DNA from: Micrococcales bacterium
GTDB lineage: Bacteria > Actinomycetota > Actinomycetes > S36-B12 > UBA10799
NCBI GenBank assembly: GCA_016719135.1
Contig: JADKAV010000015.1
Location: forward strand, 1 to 64,000
DNA: 64,000 bases
Direction: 5' to 3'
Within the stretch, counting starts at the first letter, position 1. Every line of letters begins with the position of its first letter. Positions 52,968 to 62,213 of the stretch are shown piece by piece. The position numbers and the translations under genes were made by a program. Under the pieces are notes generated by a model. It saw nothing but the letters and a program-made list of their open reading frames with translations. It had not been told where the DNA came from and searched no databases.

Positions 52968-53741
52968 CTACAGCACCTTGCCCAAGAAGTCCTGGAAGCG
53001 TTTGGTCTGCGGATTCGCCAGCAACTCCCGCGGCTCACCGATCTCCGCCACGACACCGGCATCGATGAACGCCAGAATATCTCCGGCCTCTCGAGCGAAC
53101 CCGATCTCGTGAGTGACCACCACCATCGTCATGCCCGAGCTCGCGAGTTTGCGCATCACGTCGAGCACCTCGTCTACGAGTTCCGGGTCAAGGGCAGAGG
53201 TCGGCTCATCGAACAGCATGAGGTCTGGATCCATCGCCAGCGCCCGCGCGATGGCCACCCGCTGCTGCTGCCCACCGGAGAGCTGCATCGGGTAGCTGTC
53301 GCCGCGATCGCCGAGACCCACTTGGCCAAGCAGATCGATGGCTCGCTACCGCGCCTTCTTCTTGTTGTCGCCACGAACCACCACCGGGCCGGCCATCACG
53401 TTCTCCGCGGCAGTCATGTGCGGGAACAGGTTGAAGCGCTGGAACACCATGCCGATCGATCGGCGCTGCGCGGCGACTTCCTTGTCACGCATCTCGTACA
53501 GCTTGCCTCCCCGCTGGTGGTATCCGATGAGTTCACCGTCCACCGACAACCGACCCGAGTCGATCTTCTCCAGGTGGTTTATGCAGCGCAGGAACGTCGA
53601 CTTTCCACCCCCGGAGGGTCCGATGATGCACGCGACCTCGCCGGTCCGGACCTGCATGTCGATCCCGCGCAGGACCTCGTTGCGTCCGTAGGCCTTGTGC
53701 ACGTTCTCGGCCAGCAGTTTGGGTCCGTTCTGATCAGTCAT
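52968..53741 (-). CDS. glnQ: Polar amino acid ABC transporter ATPase with an internal stop
   Basis: The ATPase of a polar amino acid importer, about 257 residues. Walker A is IIGPSGGGKSTFLRCIN, the Q-loop SIGMVFQRFNLFPHM, the signature LSGGQQQRVAIARAL and Walker B LMLFDEPTSALDPE; a C-terminal ATHEIGFAREA-like HEIGFAREAGD follows. Between the halves, in the same frame, sits a TAG at 53346-53348 (KKKAR-stop-RAIDLLGQVGLG). One base change, for example GAG to TAG, explains it. Homologues have Glu or another residue there. The start ATG at 53741 has GGGGAGG upstream and overlaps the permease end by 8 nt. Confidence 0.87.
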
Positions 53742-54669
53742 TGGAGCCTCCCCGGCCAAGACGGCGTCGCCATTTCTGTATCGGAGTTGGTGGCAACTCG
53801 CGCATCGCCCCCTTGGCGTAGTAACGCTCGATGTAGAACTGACCGACCATCAGGATGCTGGTCAGAGCCAGATACCAGATGCTCGCCAGGATCGCCATGG
53901 GGAACGGTTGGAACAGTCGGTTGCCCACGGCACTGGCCTGGAAGAACAGTTCGGTGGTCAGGGGAATCGCGATCACCAGCGAAGTGGTCTTCAGCATCGA
54001 GATCGTCTCGTTGCCGGTCGGAGGCACGATGACCCGCATGGCCTGCGGCAGGACGATGTGACGCAGCGTCTGCAAGCGGCTCATGCCCACCGCGGTGGCA
54101 GCTTCTTCCTGCCCCTCATCAACACTGAGGATGCCGGCTCGCACGATCTCAGCCATGTACGCGGCCTCGTTGAGGCCCAGTCCGAGCAATGCGGCCACGA
54201 ATGCCGGGATCAGCGTCTTGGTCTCGAACGTGAAGAACTCAGGCCCGAACGGGATTCCCAGCGAGAGAGTCGTGTACAGCGCGATGACGTTGGCCCACAG
54301 GAACAACTGCACGTACACCGGCGTCCCGCGGAACGCCCAGACGAACACCCAGGCACTTCCGCTCATGACCGGGTTCGGTGACAGACGCATGATCGCCAGC
54401 AGCACCCCGAGGGCCAGACCGATGATCATCGACAGGAACGTCAGCAGGAGCGTGACGCCCACACCCTTGACTATCGGTGGGGCGAAGATCCACTCGCTGA
54501 TCAATGACCAGCCCCAGTTGGGGTTGGTGAGCAGACTGTGCACAAGCATCGCCGCGAAGATCGCCACGATGCCCACCCCGACCCAACGGCCGGGGTGGCG
54601 CACCGGTACGGCTTCGATCGGCGGCTTCGAGCGGGCCTGCGGTTCGCCAGGCGTGCTGACCGTGCTCAT
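53734..54669 (-). CDS. Amino acid ABC transporter permease
   Basis: A 311-residue HisMQ/GlnP-type permease. It has a hydrophilic N-terminal 25 residues, about five membrane helices and the EAA loop MAEIVRAGILSVDEGQEEAA, then TAVGMSRLQTLRHIVLPQAM, the site that contacts the ATPase. RGTPVYVQLFLWANV is another family signature. A single permease gene implies a homodimer. It lies between the binding protein (27 nt upstream) and the ATPase (8 nt overlap). Confidence 0.92.
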   Translation of the reverse strand: MSTVSTPGEPQARSKPPIEAVPVRHPGRWVGVGIVAIFAAMLVHSLLTNPNWGWSLISEWIFAPPIVKGVGVTLLLTFLSMIIGLALGVLLAIMRLSPNPVMSGSAWVFVWAFRGTPVYVQLFLWANVIALYTTLSLGIPFGPEFFTFETKTLIPAFVAALLGLGLNEAAYMAEIVRAGILSVDEGQEEAATAVGMSRLQTLRHIVLPQAMRVIVPPTGNETISMLKTTSLVIAIPLTTELFFQASAVGNRLFQPFPMAILASIWYLALTSILMVGQFYIERYYAKGAMRELPPTPIQKWRRRLGRGGSND

Positions 54670-54696
54670 ATGCTTCGCCTCACTGCTCGTGGTCGG

Positions 54697-55602
54697 CTAA
54701 CCGACCGACGGGTTTACCTCGGATTCGGAGATCGCACCGTTGCCGACCCCCCACTGGTCCAGGATCTGCATGTAGGTGCCGTCCTGGATCATCGCGTTGA
54801 CCGCACCCTGAATCGCTGTGGCGAAGTCGGTCTCTTCTTTGGGAACCACGATCCCGTACGGGGCGGTGCCGTAGATGTCCCCGAGCTGCTCGATCTGCGG
54901 CGCCTGCGTGATCGCGTAGGCGACCACCGGCGAGTCAGCCAGCATGGCGTCGGCCTTGCCGCTCACGACCGCGGTGGTGGCCTCAGACTGCAGACCGTAC
55001 TGCTGGATGTCGATCTTGGGCTTGCCCTCCGCCTCACAGGCATCACTGCGGTCCTGGATATCGGGCACCTGCACAGTGGCCTTCTGCACCGCCACGGTCT
55101 TGCCACATGCGTCATCGATGGAGACCCCTGATGGGTTCCCGCTCTGGACCGCCCACGCGGTACCGGCGTCGAAGTAGCTGATCATGTTGACCTGCTCCAG
55201 CCGATCCGGGTTGATCGTGAACGAGGACATCGACGAGTTCCACTTGCCGTTCTGAACCCCGACGATCAGCGCGTCGAAACTGGCGTTCTCGAAGCTTCCC
55301 TCGAGACCGAGTTTCGCGGCGATGGCTTTTCCGAGGTCGATATCGAAGCCCACGATGGTGGATCCGTCCTCGGCGAAGAACTCACTGGGGGCGTAACTGG
55401 CGTCGGTACCGAACGTCAGTTTGCCGGTGGACTTGATCGCCTCGGGCACCTGAGCAGCAAGCGCCTCATCCACTGTCACCGAGGGTGCGCCGGTGGGCGA
55501 CGCCGAAGCATCGGTGGACTCGGAATCACCACCACACGCGGACAGGGCAAGTGCCCCGGCGAGTACAACCACGGCCATCCGGCCGCTCTTGAGGAATGAC
55601 AT
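54697..55602 (-). CDS. Amino acid ABC transporter substrate-binding lipoprotein
   Basis: A 301-residue type 3 periplasmic-binding fold protein tethered to the membrane. The N-terminus has a signal and lipobox LALSACGG (Cys about 23), then a Ser/Thr/Ala linker, then LTFGTDASYAPSEFFAEDGS, GFDIDLGKAIAAKLGLEG and AMLADSPVVAYAI, typical of polar amino acid binders. The start at 55602 has GGGAGAG 5 nt upstream; the longer frame is rejected since it would bury the signal. Given the hut block downstream, histidine is a candidate ligand, but glutamate or glutamine fits equally by sequence. Confidence 0.9.
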   Translation of the reverse strand: MSFLKSGRMAVVVLAGALALSACGGDSESTDASASPTGAPSVTVDEALAAQVPEAIKSTGKLTFGTDASYAPSEFFAEDGSTIVGFDIDLGKAIAAKLGLEGSFENASFDALIVGVQNGKWNSSMSSFTINPDRLEQVNMISYFDAGTAWAVQSGNPSGVSIDDACGKTVAVQKATVQVPDIQDRSDACEAEGKPKIDIQQYGLQSEATTAVVSGKADAMLADSPVVAYAITQAPQIEQLGDIYGTAPYGIVVPKEETDFATAIQGAVNAMIQDGTYMQILDQWGVGNGAISESEVNPSVG

Positions 55603-55815
55603 GAACTCTCCCAACCTGAAGACTAGGCCCCCACTCTGGCACATTTCGAGCCTCAAATACCGGAGTTGGCGACGCATCGCTGAGCCTTTTTCTTCGGTGG
55701 GCTCTTCACGGCACCGTGAGATGGCTTCACCGACGGCCAGCTGCGAGCCCCATACGCCTCCGATGGCCCCTTCGCGGGCGAAGTGTCGAATGCGACGTCT
55801 CAGTGCGCATGGGAT

Positions 55816-56420
55816 TCAGTCAGAGGCCGGTAATCCCGGCGCGTTCCACAGCCCGATGACGTGTTGCTCACGTTCGTAGCTCAGGTACGACACGGTGCCT
55901 GTCGCCAACGCGAAGAGGCGGCCGTCGCGGGCCTCAAGTCCTAGCCACGTGGCCGTGAGGATGCGCAGCAGATGTCCATGGGCCACAAGTGCCACGTCCT
56001 GCCCTTGGGCGAGATGCGGTTCGCACACCGTCAGCACCCGGCGGCAGCGCACCGCTACGTCTTCGGGCTGCTCGCCGGGCGTTTCACCCACTGGGATCTG
56101 GGCGTTCCAGATCACCCAATCCGGGTCATGGGTGTCTCGCCGGATCTCTTCGGTCGTGCGCCCCTCGTATCCTCCGTAGTCCCACTCCAAGAGGTCGTCG
56201 CTGTAGATATCGGGCGTCAGTCCCGCCAGTCGAGCTGTCTCCGGGCCCGCTGCAACGGACTGCAGGCCACGAAGGCGAACGTGTGTCCGGTGATCTGCGG
56301 TGCAAGCGCCGCGGCCGCGGCACGGCCGACATCGGTCAGCGGAATGTCGGTCCGTCCTGTGTGCTGACCGGATTGGCTCCATTCGGTCTGGCCGTGTCTG
56401 AGGATCACAATGCCTGCCAC
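55816..56420 (-). CDS. Histidine phosphatase family protein, one frameshift
   Basis: A phosphoglycerate mutase-like phosphatase of about 201 residues. The active-site motif is VILRHGQTEWSQSG, followed by PLTDVGRAAAAALAPQ and CSPLQRAR. At about 56241 the frame changes and resumes ETARLAGLTPDIYSDDLLEW, then DYGGYEGRTTEEI, and VALVAHGHLLRILTATWLGL with the second catalytic His. Restoring one G to CGGGAG repairs it. Relatives act on sugar or nucleotide phosphates. It is divergent from the APC permease, 56 nt away. Confidence 0.85.
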
Positions 56421-56476
56421 GAGGGTCTACTGTGCCATGTGTGCCGACGATGACGCCCAGGTGAGGAGCCACCCGC

Positions 56477-57876
56477 ATGGCAACGGTTGAGACAGCCAAA
56501 GAAGGCAAGCCAACCAAACAACTGACGCTGTGGCCACAGCCTTGGTGACCGGAACGATCATCGGCGCGGGCATCTTCACACAGCCCACGTGGCTGGCCCA
56601 ATACGGTCCGATCAGCCTGGTGGGCTTTGCGATCACGGCATTCGGCAGCCTTATGCTCGCGCTGGTCTTCTCGTCCCTTGCTCGGCGCAACCCCGATGTG
56701 GGCGGGCCCTATGCGTTCTCGCGTCAGGGGTTCGGCGACTTCATCGGGTTCCAGTCCGCATGGACCTACTGGGTGGGGGCCTGGGTCGGGGTGGGTGCCA
56801 TCGCATCTTCGATGGTGGTGTACCTCGGGGTCCTCATCCCCGCCGTCACCGACAGCAAGGTTCTCAGCACCGTGGTCGCCATAGCTGCGATCGCTGCGCT
56901 CACGTTCCTGAACACCAACGGCGTGGTCACCGGTGGACTGGTTTCGTTGGTCCTCACAGTTCTGAAAGTCGTACCGTTGCTGCTCATCGGAACGCTGGGT
57001 TTCGTCGCCTTCGACGCTGCGAATCTGGGTCCGTTCAATGCATCGACCCTGCCCCCCTTGGAAGTGATCACCGCGGTGATGGCCTACACGCTGTTCTCCT
57101 TCATCGGTGTCGAAGCAGCGACGATTCCAGCCGGTGATGTGCACGAACCCGACAAGACCATCCCGCGGGCGACCGTGATCGGCACACTGGCTGCCGCAGC
57201 CGTGTATCTGCTCAGCACTACAGCAGTCTTCGGTGCCGTCCCGCAATCCGAACTGGCCACGACCGACGCTGCGTTCTCGCTGGCCGCACAGAACATGTTC
57301 GGCGATTGGGCCGGTAACGCGGTCGCCGTGGTGGCTGTCATCTCGTGTCTGGGCGCCATGAACGGCTTGCTGCTGCTATCCGGACAGATTCCGATGGCCG
57401 CGGAGTTCGATGGACTGGCACCGAAGCTGTTCGGCAAGCTGAACCTCAAGCACGCGCCCGGTACCGGGCTGGTGATCAGCGGCGTCCTGGCAGCAGGGAT
57501 CCTCACATTGTCGTTCTCCGGGGGCGGTCTCGGTGACGCAGTAGCGCAACTGGTTCTCGTCTCGGCGGTGGCCACGATGGTGTCCTACGCCTTCAGTGCG
57601 GCCGCCGAGATCAAATGGCTCGCACTGGATCGCGGCAAGGTCCCCGTGGCCCATCTGGCCCGCAAGATGGTGGTCGCTGTGCTCGCACTCGCCTTCACGG
57701 TGTTCGCTTTCTACGGCGGCGGCGTGCAGGAGATCTACTGGTTGTGGATGCTCATCATCCTCGGCGTGCCCCTGTACATCTTCATCCTGTGGCGGCGCGC
57801 CAGTCACGGGGAGAAGATCGGCGGTGAAGTTCCCGCCCATCTGGCGCCCCCGCCGGATCAGGACGTCAGGACATAG
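56477..57876 (+). CDS. APC family amino acid permease, one frameshift
   Basis: A 12-helix amino acid transporter of about 466 residues. The ATG at 56477 has GAGGAG upstream and reads MATVETAKEGKPTKQLTLW before a frame break at about 56532. The main part follows as TALVTGTIIGAGIFTQPTWL, with the glycine-rich GTIIGAGIF motif of helix 1 and LFSFIGVEAATIPAGDV in the middle. Restoring one G (TGG-GCC) joins them. Members move arginine, ornithine, cationic or aromatic amino acids by antiport or proton symport; specificity is not apparent. Confidence 0.88.
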
Positions 57877-58646
57877 CACGCGACCGCAGCAGCCGTGGCC
57901 ACGTTCAGCGAGTCGATCCCGTGGGCCATGGGGATGCTGACGAGCACATCGGCGTGACTGCGCGCCTGTTCGGAGAGCCCTGGGCCTTCGGTTCCCAGCA
58001 GGAGCATGGTGGGCCGGTCGGGCTGCCATGCCCGCAACGACTGCTCGGCCGCGGGGTCGAGCGCCAGGGTCTGCATGCCTGCAGTCCTAGCCGCCGCGAT
58101 CCCGGCGGCCGCATCCTCGACTGTGGCCCAGGGAAGGCTGAAGACCGCACCCATCGAGGTCTTCACTGCGCGGCGGTACCAGGGATCCGCACACCGCCGG
58201 GTCACGAGGATCGCGTCAACTCCCAGGCCTGCGGCCGACCGGAACACCGCGCCCACGTTGGTGTGGTCCACCAGATCCTCTAGCAGCACCGCGGTCCGGG
58301 TTCCGCGCAGAACATGGTCGGCGGGTTCGCCGGGCGGTCGCTGGAAGGTGGCAAGCGCTCCTCGGTGCAATCGGAAGCCGGTGATCTGCTTGAGCAAGGC
58401 CGGGGTCGCCAGGAACACGTCGGCTGACGCTGGGACGTGCGGCTCCAGCGCCGGCCACCACTTGGGCTCCATCAAGGCACTGACCATCCGCAGATCCGCC
58501 GCCAGTGCGCGTCGGATGACCTTCTCCCCCTCCGCCAGGAATATGCCGGCGGCCGGTTCGGTCACCATGCGCATCTGCATGTCGGTCAGACCGGTGAAGG
58601 AGTTCAGGCGGGGATCGTCGAGGGCGTCAACGTCGAAGACTGGCAT
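57858..58646 (-). CDS. TrmH/SpoU family RNA 2'-O-methyltransferase
   Basis: A 262-residue SPOUT methyltransferase with a knotted SAM site. Motif 1 is HTNVGAVFRSAAGLGVDAIL, motif 2 LLLGTEGPGLS, motif 3 VSIPMAHGIDSLNVATAAAV. The N-terminal part is an L30e-like substrate-binding domain. It methylates a ribose in rRNA or tRNA; which one cannot be told. Its start is 2 nt from the TSUP stop, so both belong to one minus-strand operon. Its tail overlaps the convergent permease gene by 19 nt. Confidence 0.88.
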   Translation of the reverse strand: MPVFDVDALDDPRLNSFTGLTDMQMRMVTEPAAGIFLAEGEKVIRRALAADLRMVSALMEPKWWPALEPHVPASADVFLATPALLKQITGFRLHRGALATFQRPPGEPADHVLRGTRTAVLLEDLVDHTNVGAVFRSAAGLGVDAILVTRRCADPWYRRAVKTSMGAVFSLPWATVEDAAAGIAAARTAGMQTLALDPAAEQSLRAWQPDRPTMLLLGTEGPGLSEQARSHADVLVSIPMAHGIDSLNVATAAAVACYVLTS

Positions 58647-58648
58647 GT

Positions 58649-59377
58649 TCACCCACGCACGAACGCAGAGCCGGCCGCGATCAGACCGACCACGATGACC
58701 AGGCTGCGCAGAGCGGCAGCGGGCATCCGGCGAGTCACACGTCCGCCGATCCCACCGCCGAACAACGAGGAGACCGCCAGCACCGCCGCCGCCGTCCACA
58801 CCACCTGCCCCCCGAGGATGAACACGATTGCGGCACTGGAATTGGCCACCCCAGCCAGTACGTTCTTCGCACCGTTGGCCTCGTGGATCGACCGCACCCC
58901 GCTCGCGGACAGTGCAGCGAGGAACGCGATCCCCTGTCCTGCGCCGAAGTACCCCCCATAGAAGCCGGACCCAGCCATCGCGACCGCGCCGGTCCGCGCA
59001 CTGGGATCGGGCAGGTGTTTGACGACCAGGGGTTGAAGCGCAACCAGCACCACAGCCAGCAGTATCAGCCATGGCACCGCTGCGGCGAACACCGCACTGG
59101 GCAGCACCAGCACCAACAGCGCTCCACACACCGCGGCGGCGGCCACGATCCCTGCCCAACGCAACACCCGCCGGTCGAGGACATCGCGGAATGCATAGGC
59201 GCCGCTGATGCTGCCGGGAACCAGGCCCAGACAGTTCGTCCCGTTGGCGAGCACCGGCGGGACACCCATCGCCAGCAAGGTGGGAAACGTGATCAGCGTG
59301 CCCGAGCCCACGGCAGCGTTCACTCCTCCTGCGGCGAAACCAGCCAGGAACAACCAGAGGATCTCTGGTGTAGTCAT
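58649..59377 (-). CDS. TSUP family transporter (TauE/SafE type)
   Basis: A 242-residue membrane protein with about seven or eight helices and the duplicated TSUP elements: GFAAGGVNAAVGSGTLITFP near the start, and GSGFYGGYFGAGQGIAFLAA in the second half. Members export sulfite, organosulfur compounds or other small anions. It sits 2 nt after the ABC ATPase gene stop and 2 nt before the methyltransferase, in a tightly packed minus-strand set. Confidence 0.88.
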   Translation of the reverse strand: MTTPEILWLFLAGFAAGGVNAAVGSGTLITFPTLLAMGVPPVLANGTNCLGLVPGSISGAYAFRDVLDRRVLRWAGIVAAAAVCGALLVLVLPSAVFAAAVPWLILLAVVLVALQPLVVKHLPDPSARTGAVAMAGSGFYGGYFGAGQGIAFLAALSASGVRSIHEANGAKNVLAGVANSSAAIVFILGGQVVWTAAAVLAVSSLFGGGIGGRVTRRMPAAALRSLVIVVGLIAAGSAFVRG

Positions 59378-59379
59378 AC

Positions 59380-60162
59380 CTAGAGCGCTCGTGCGGACCA
59401 GCGCTGACCGTGCCGTTGCACCTCGACCGGCAGGCCGAACGTCGCTGAGATCGTGTCGGAGGTCAGCACCTCCTCCAACGGCCCGGCAGCGACCATCCGT
59501 CCGCCGCGCAGCATCAGCCCATGGGTGGCGCCGGCCGGGACTTCCTCCACATGGTGGGTGACCATGACCACAGTTGGGGCGAAGTCGTCATCGGCGAGGT
59601 CGTCGATGCGTCGCAGCAGATCCTCGCGTCCAGCCAGATCCAGTCCCGCGGCAGGCTCGTCCAGCAACAGCAGTTCGGGATCGGCCATGAGGGCACGGGC
59701 GATGGTCGCTCGTTTGCGTTCCCCCTCACTCAACGTTCCGAAGCGTTGGTCGGCCAGGCTCGCAAGACCCCAGGTCTGCAGAAGATCCCGCGCGCGCTGC
59801 TCATCGGCCGGATCGTATGACTCCCGCCAGCGACCAAGTACGGCCCATGCCGAGGTCAGCACGACGTCTCGCACCCGCTCGGAGTCCGGCACCTGAGCGG
59901 CCAGGGCCGAACTGGCCAGACCGATCCGTGGGCGCAGTTCGAACACATCCACCCGACCGATCCGCTCATCAAGGACCTCCGCAGTGCCAGAACTGGGATG
60001 GACCAGGGTCGCCGCCACCTGCAACACCGTCGTCTTGCCGGCACCGTTCGGGCCGAGCACCACCCAGTTCTCGCCCTCAGCGACCGCCCAGTCGAGGTTC
60101 CCCAAGATCGTCGTGCCCGAACGCACCACGCTGACGTCCACGAGGTTGATGACATCCGACAC
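59380..60162 (-). CDS. ABC transporter ATP-binding protein
   Basis: A 260-residue stand-alone ABC ATPase. Walker A GPNGAGKTTVLQ, Q-loop RIGLASSALAAQV, signature LSEGERKRATIARAL, Walker B LLLLDEPAAGLDL, H-loop VMVTHHVEEVP. The variant LSEGE instead of LSGGQ and the small size resemble the iron-chelate/molybdate-type ATPase-only proteins common in actinobacteria. No permease or binding protein is adjacent. The GTG at 60162 is chosen because TAGGGT lies 8 nt upstream; longer starts would overlap the promoter of the divergent gene. Confidence 0.85.
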   Translation of the reverse strand: MSDVINLVDVSVVRSGTTILGNLDWAVAEGENWVVLGPNGAGKTTVLQVAATLVHPSSGTAEVLDERIGRVDVFELRPRIGLASSALAAQVPDSERVRDVVLTSAWAVLGRWRESYDPADEQRARDLLQTWGLASLADQRFGTLSEGERKRATIARALMADPELLLLDEPAAGLDLAGREDLLRRIDDLADDDFAPTVVMVTHHVEEVPAGATHGLMLRGGRMVAAGPLEEVLTSDTISATFGLPVEVQRHGQRWSARAL

Positions 60163-60170
60163 GACACATA

Positions 60171-60176
60171 ACCCTA
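60171..60176 (-). promoter_or_regulatory. -10 element before the ABC ATPase gene
   Basis: Minus strand TAGGGT, 8 nt before the GTG at 60162. It overlaps the -10 of the divergent gene by two bases. Confidence 0.4.
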
Positions 60177-60180
60177 CGCT
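60175..60180 (+). promoter_or_regulatory. -10 element before the serB-linked gene
   Basis: TACGCT, 8 nt before the ATG at 60189; overlaps the minus-strand TAGGGT at the central TA. Confidence 0.4.
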
Positions 60181-60188
60181 GGATAGCC

Positions 60189-60842
60189 ATGACGGTGGTT
60201 CCGGTGGCATTCCAACTCGCCAGTTGGATTCCCGCATGGTGGCGGGCGGATGCCGGCGGCGACGATGTCGTGGGCCTGATGGGCCCGGTTGACCTCACGG
60301 ATCTGCTGTCGCTGCGCGATGGGGCTGTCGCGCTCACCGCGTACTGCCCGGAACTCGGAGTAGGAGTTCTGCCGGGTCCGAAGCCCGCGACAGAAGCCGC
60401 AGTCCAGTCCGGGCAGGCCGTCATCGTTCATCGCGGATCGTCGAGCCCCTCGTCATTGGTCTTGCAACGGGAAGGGCAGTGGGAGGTGGTGAGCGGTAAT
60501 CCCGCGCGCCCCATCGACCTGTCATTGGACCAAACGGGCGCGGAACTCGCACAGGCGGTCGTGCGCGCCGAGCACGGGCTGCGGGAAGCGGCACTCGAGT
60601 TCGCAGTCGACTACCGGCCCTCCTCGGTGCGGCCCCTGCCGCCCGGCACGTCGGGTCCGCGCCTGGCCCTACTGACCCGCGCAGTCCGCATCTGGACCGC
60701 GATCGACGCGGTGCCCCGGGAGCTACGGACCGAGGCACTGGACGCTGCGCTGCGCGCCGCGGTACGCGCCACGCTGGCCGCCTACATGGAACCTCTGGTG
60801 TCGGTCCATGAAGCACACGCATCCGACCGGAGAATGGCATGA
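60189..60842 (+). CDS. Conserved hypothetical protein linked to serB
   Basis: A 217-residue protein I cannot place in a named family. It has an alpha/beta N-terminal half (SLRDGAVALTAYCPELGVGV, then LPGPKPATEAAVQSG) and a helical Arg/Ala-rich C-terminal half (GPRLALLTRAVRIWTAIDAV, then LDAALRAAVRATLAAYM). It has no membrane segment, signal peptide or metal motif. Its TGA overlaps the serB start by 4 nt, so expression is coupled, and similar proteins precede serB in other actinomycetes. Confidence 0.7.
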   Translation: MTVVPVAFQLASWIPAWWRADAGGDDVVGLMGPVDLTDLLSLRDGAVALTAYCPELGVGVLPGPKPATEAAVQSGQAVIVHRGSSSPSSLVLQREGQWEVVSGNPARPIDLSLDQTGAELAQAVVRAEHGLREAALEFAVDYRPSSVRPLPPGTSGPRLALLTRAVRIWTAIDAVPRELRTEALDAALRAAVRATLAAYMEPLVSVHEAHASDRRMA

Positions 60843-61984
60843 ACACCACGCTCACCTTCACCGGCTGGGACCGCCCCGGCATCACCGCGGAGCTCCTGGG
60901 AAGCCTCGGCGATTCGGTGGAAGTGCGCGACATCGAACAGCTCGTGGTGCAGGGCCGGCTGGTGCTGTCGGTGGCCGTCGACACCGAAGACGTGGACGCC
61001 GTGCGCGGCCTTGCCACCCAGTTGGGTCTGCAGTTGGACGTCACGTCCGAATGCGCCGCCGTGGTCGACCGCCAGGCGGCCAGCGCCATCGCCGTGCTCA
61101 TGTCCACGGCCTTGGCCGCCGCGGATGTGGGCAGGATCGCCGGCGAAATCGCCGACCGTGGCGGCAACATCGAGCGGATAATCCGCACAGCGGAGTACCC
61201 GGTCACGGCCATCGAGGTCACGGTCAGTGGAGTGCCGGCATCGGTCCTGAAACAGGCCCTCGGGCCCATATCTACGCAGATCGGCGTGGATGTGGCTGTG
61301 CAGTCCGCGGACATCATCCGGCAGGGCGCCCGCCTGGTCGTCATGGATGTGGATTCCACCCTGATCCAGGACGAGGTGATCGACCTGCTGGCCAGAGAAG
61401 CGGGGTGCGAGGCAGCCGTCGCCGACGTCACGCGCCGGGCCATGGCCGGCGAGTTGGACTTCGCCGAGTCCCTGCGTGACCGGGTGGCGGCGCTTGCCGG
61501 TACTCCGGTCTCGGCCTTGGCGACCGTTCGCGATGCCGTCCGGCTGACCCCCGGTGCTCGCACCTTGTGCCGGACCCTCAACTCGCTGGGCTACCGCCTG
61601 GCCTTGGTCTCCGGCGGATTCACCGAGATCGTCGGGCCACTGGCCGAGCAGCTCGGCGTGCACCGCTTCCGTGCGAACACCCTCGAGGTGCAGGACGGAC
61701 GGCTGACCGGCCGGGTCGTGGGACCGATCGTCGACCGGGCTGGCAAAGCCCAGGCGCTTCGGGAGTTCGCAGAGGAGTTCGGATTCGCCGCCTCGCGCAC
61801 CGTGGCCATCGGGGACGGCGCCAACGACCTGGACATGCTCGCGGCCGCCGGACTGGGGGTTGCCTTCAACGCGAAGCCCGCGGTGGCTGCGGCAGCGGAC
61901 GCCTCTGTGACTGCGCCCTACCTGGACTCCGTGTTGTATCTGCTCGGGATCACCCGGGGACAGGTGGAGGCGCTGACCCGCTGA
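60839..61984 (+). CDS. serB: Phosphoserine phosphatase SerB
   Basis: A 381-residue enzyme making serine from phosphoserine, the last step of the phosphorylated pathway. The N-terminal 165 residues form paired ACT-like regulatory domains (LTFTGWDRPGITAELLGSLG; VLMSTALAAADVGRIAGEIA). The HAD catalytic part starts at about 168 with VVMDVDSTLIQDEVIDLLA (nucleophile Asp in DVDST), then LVSGGFTEIV, GKAQALREFAEEF and IGDGANDLDMLAAAGLGVAF. Its start overlaps the upstream gene. Serine feedback through the ACT domains is likely. Confidence 0.93.
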   Translation: MNTTLTFTGWDRPGITAELLGSLGDSVEVRDIEQLVVQGRLVLSVAVDTEDVDAVRGLATQLGLQLDVTSECAAVVDRQAASAIAVLMSTALAAADVGRIAGEIADRGGNIERIIRTAEYPVTAIEVTVSGVPASVLKQALGPISTQIGVDVAVQSADIIRQGARLVVMDVDSTLIQDEVIDLLAREAGCEAAVADVTRRAMAGELDFAESLRDRVAALAGTPVSALATVRDAVRLTPGARTLCRTLNSLGYRLALVSGGFTEIVGPLAEQLGVHRFRANTLEVQDGRLTGRVVGPIVDRAGKAQALREFAEEFGFAASRTVAIGDGANDLDMLAAAGLGVAFNAKPAVAAAADASVTAPYLDSVLYLLGITRGQVEALTR

Positions 61985-62213
61985 CCGCAGGGTCCAGTGC
62001 ACGATCTGGACGAGTCCGGGACAGCGTTTCCCGCTGGATGGTTCGTTCGTCACGTGCCCAGGTAAACATCCGGCTGACGAGCCAGCGTCGAAGCGCCCTT
62101 GCCGACTTTTGCGCGGTTGTCGGTTTCGAGGGTTGCGATTCAGCAACCGCTCAATACTCGGCCGAGATGAGGCCGACAGCGCCGAAGCGCCACCACGACC
62201 AAACCTGGCCGGA

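Noticed and set aside
55816..57246. A 476-codon minus-strand frame across the phosphatase and permease genes
   Set aside because: Only its last third is real (second half of the histidine phosphatase); the rest is antisense to the APC permease.
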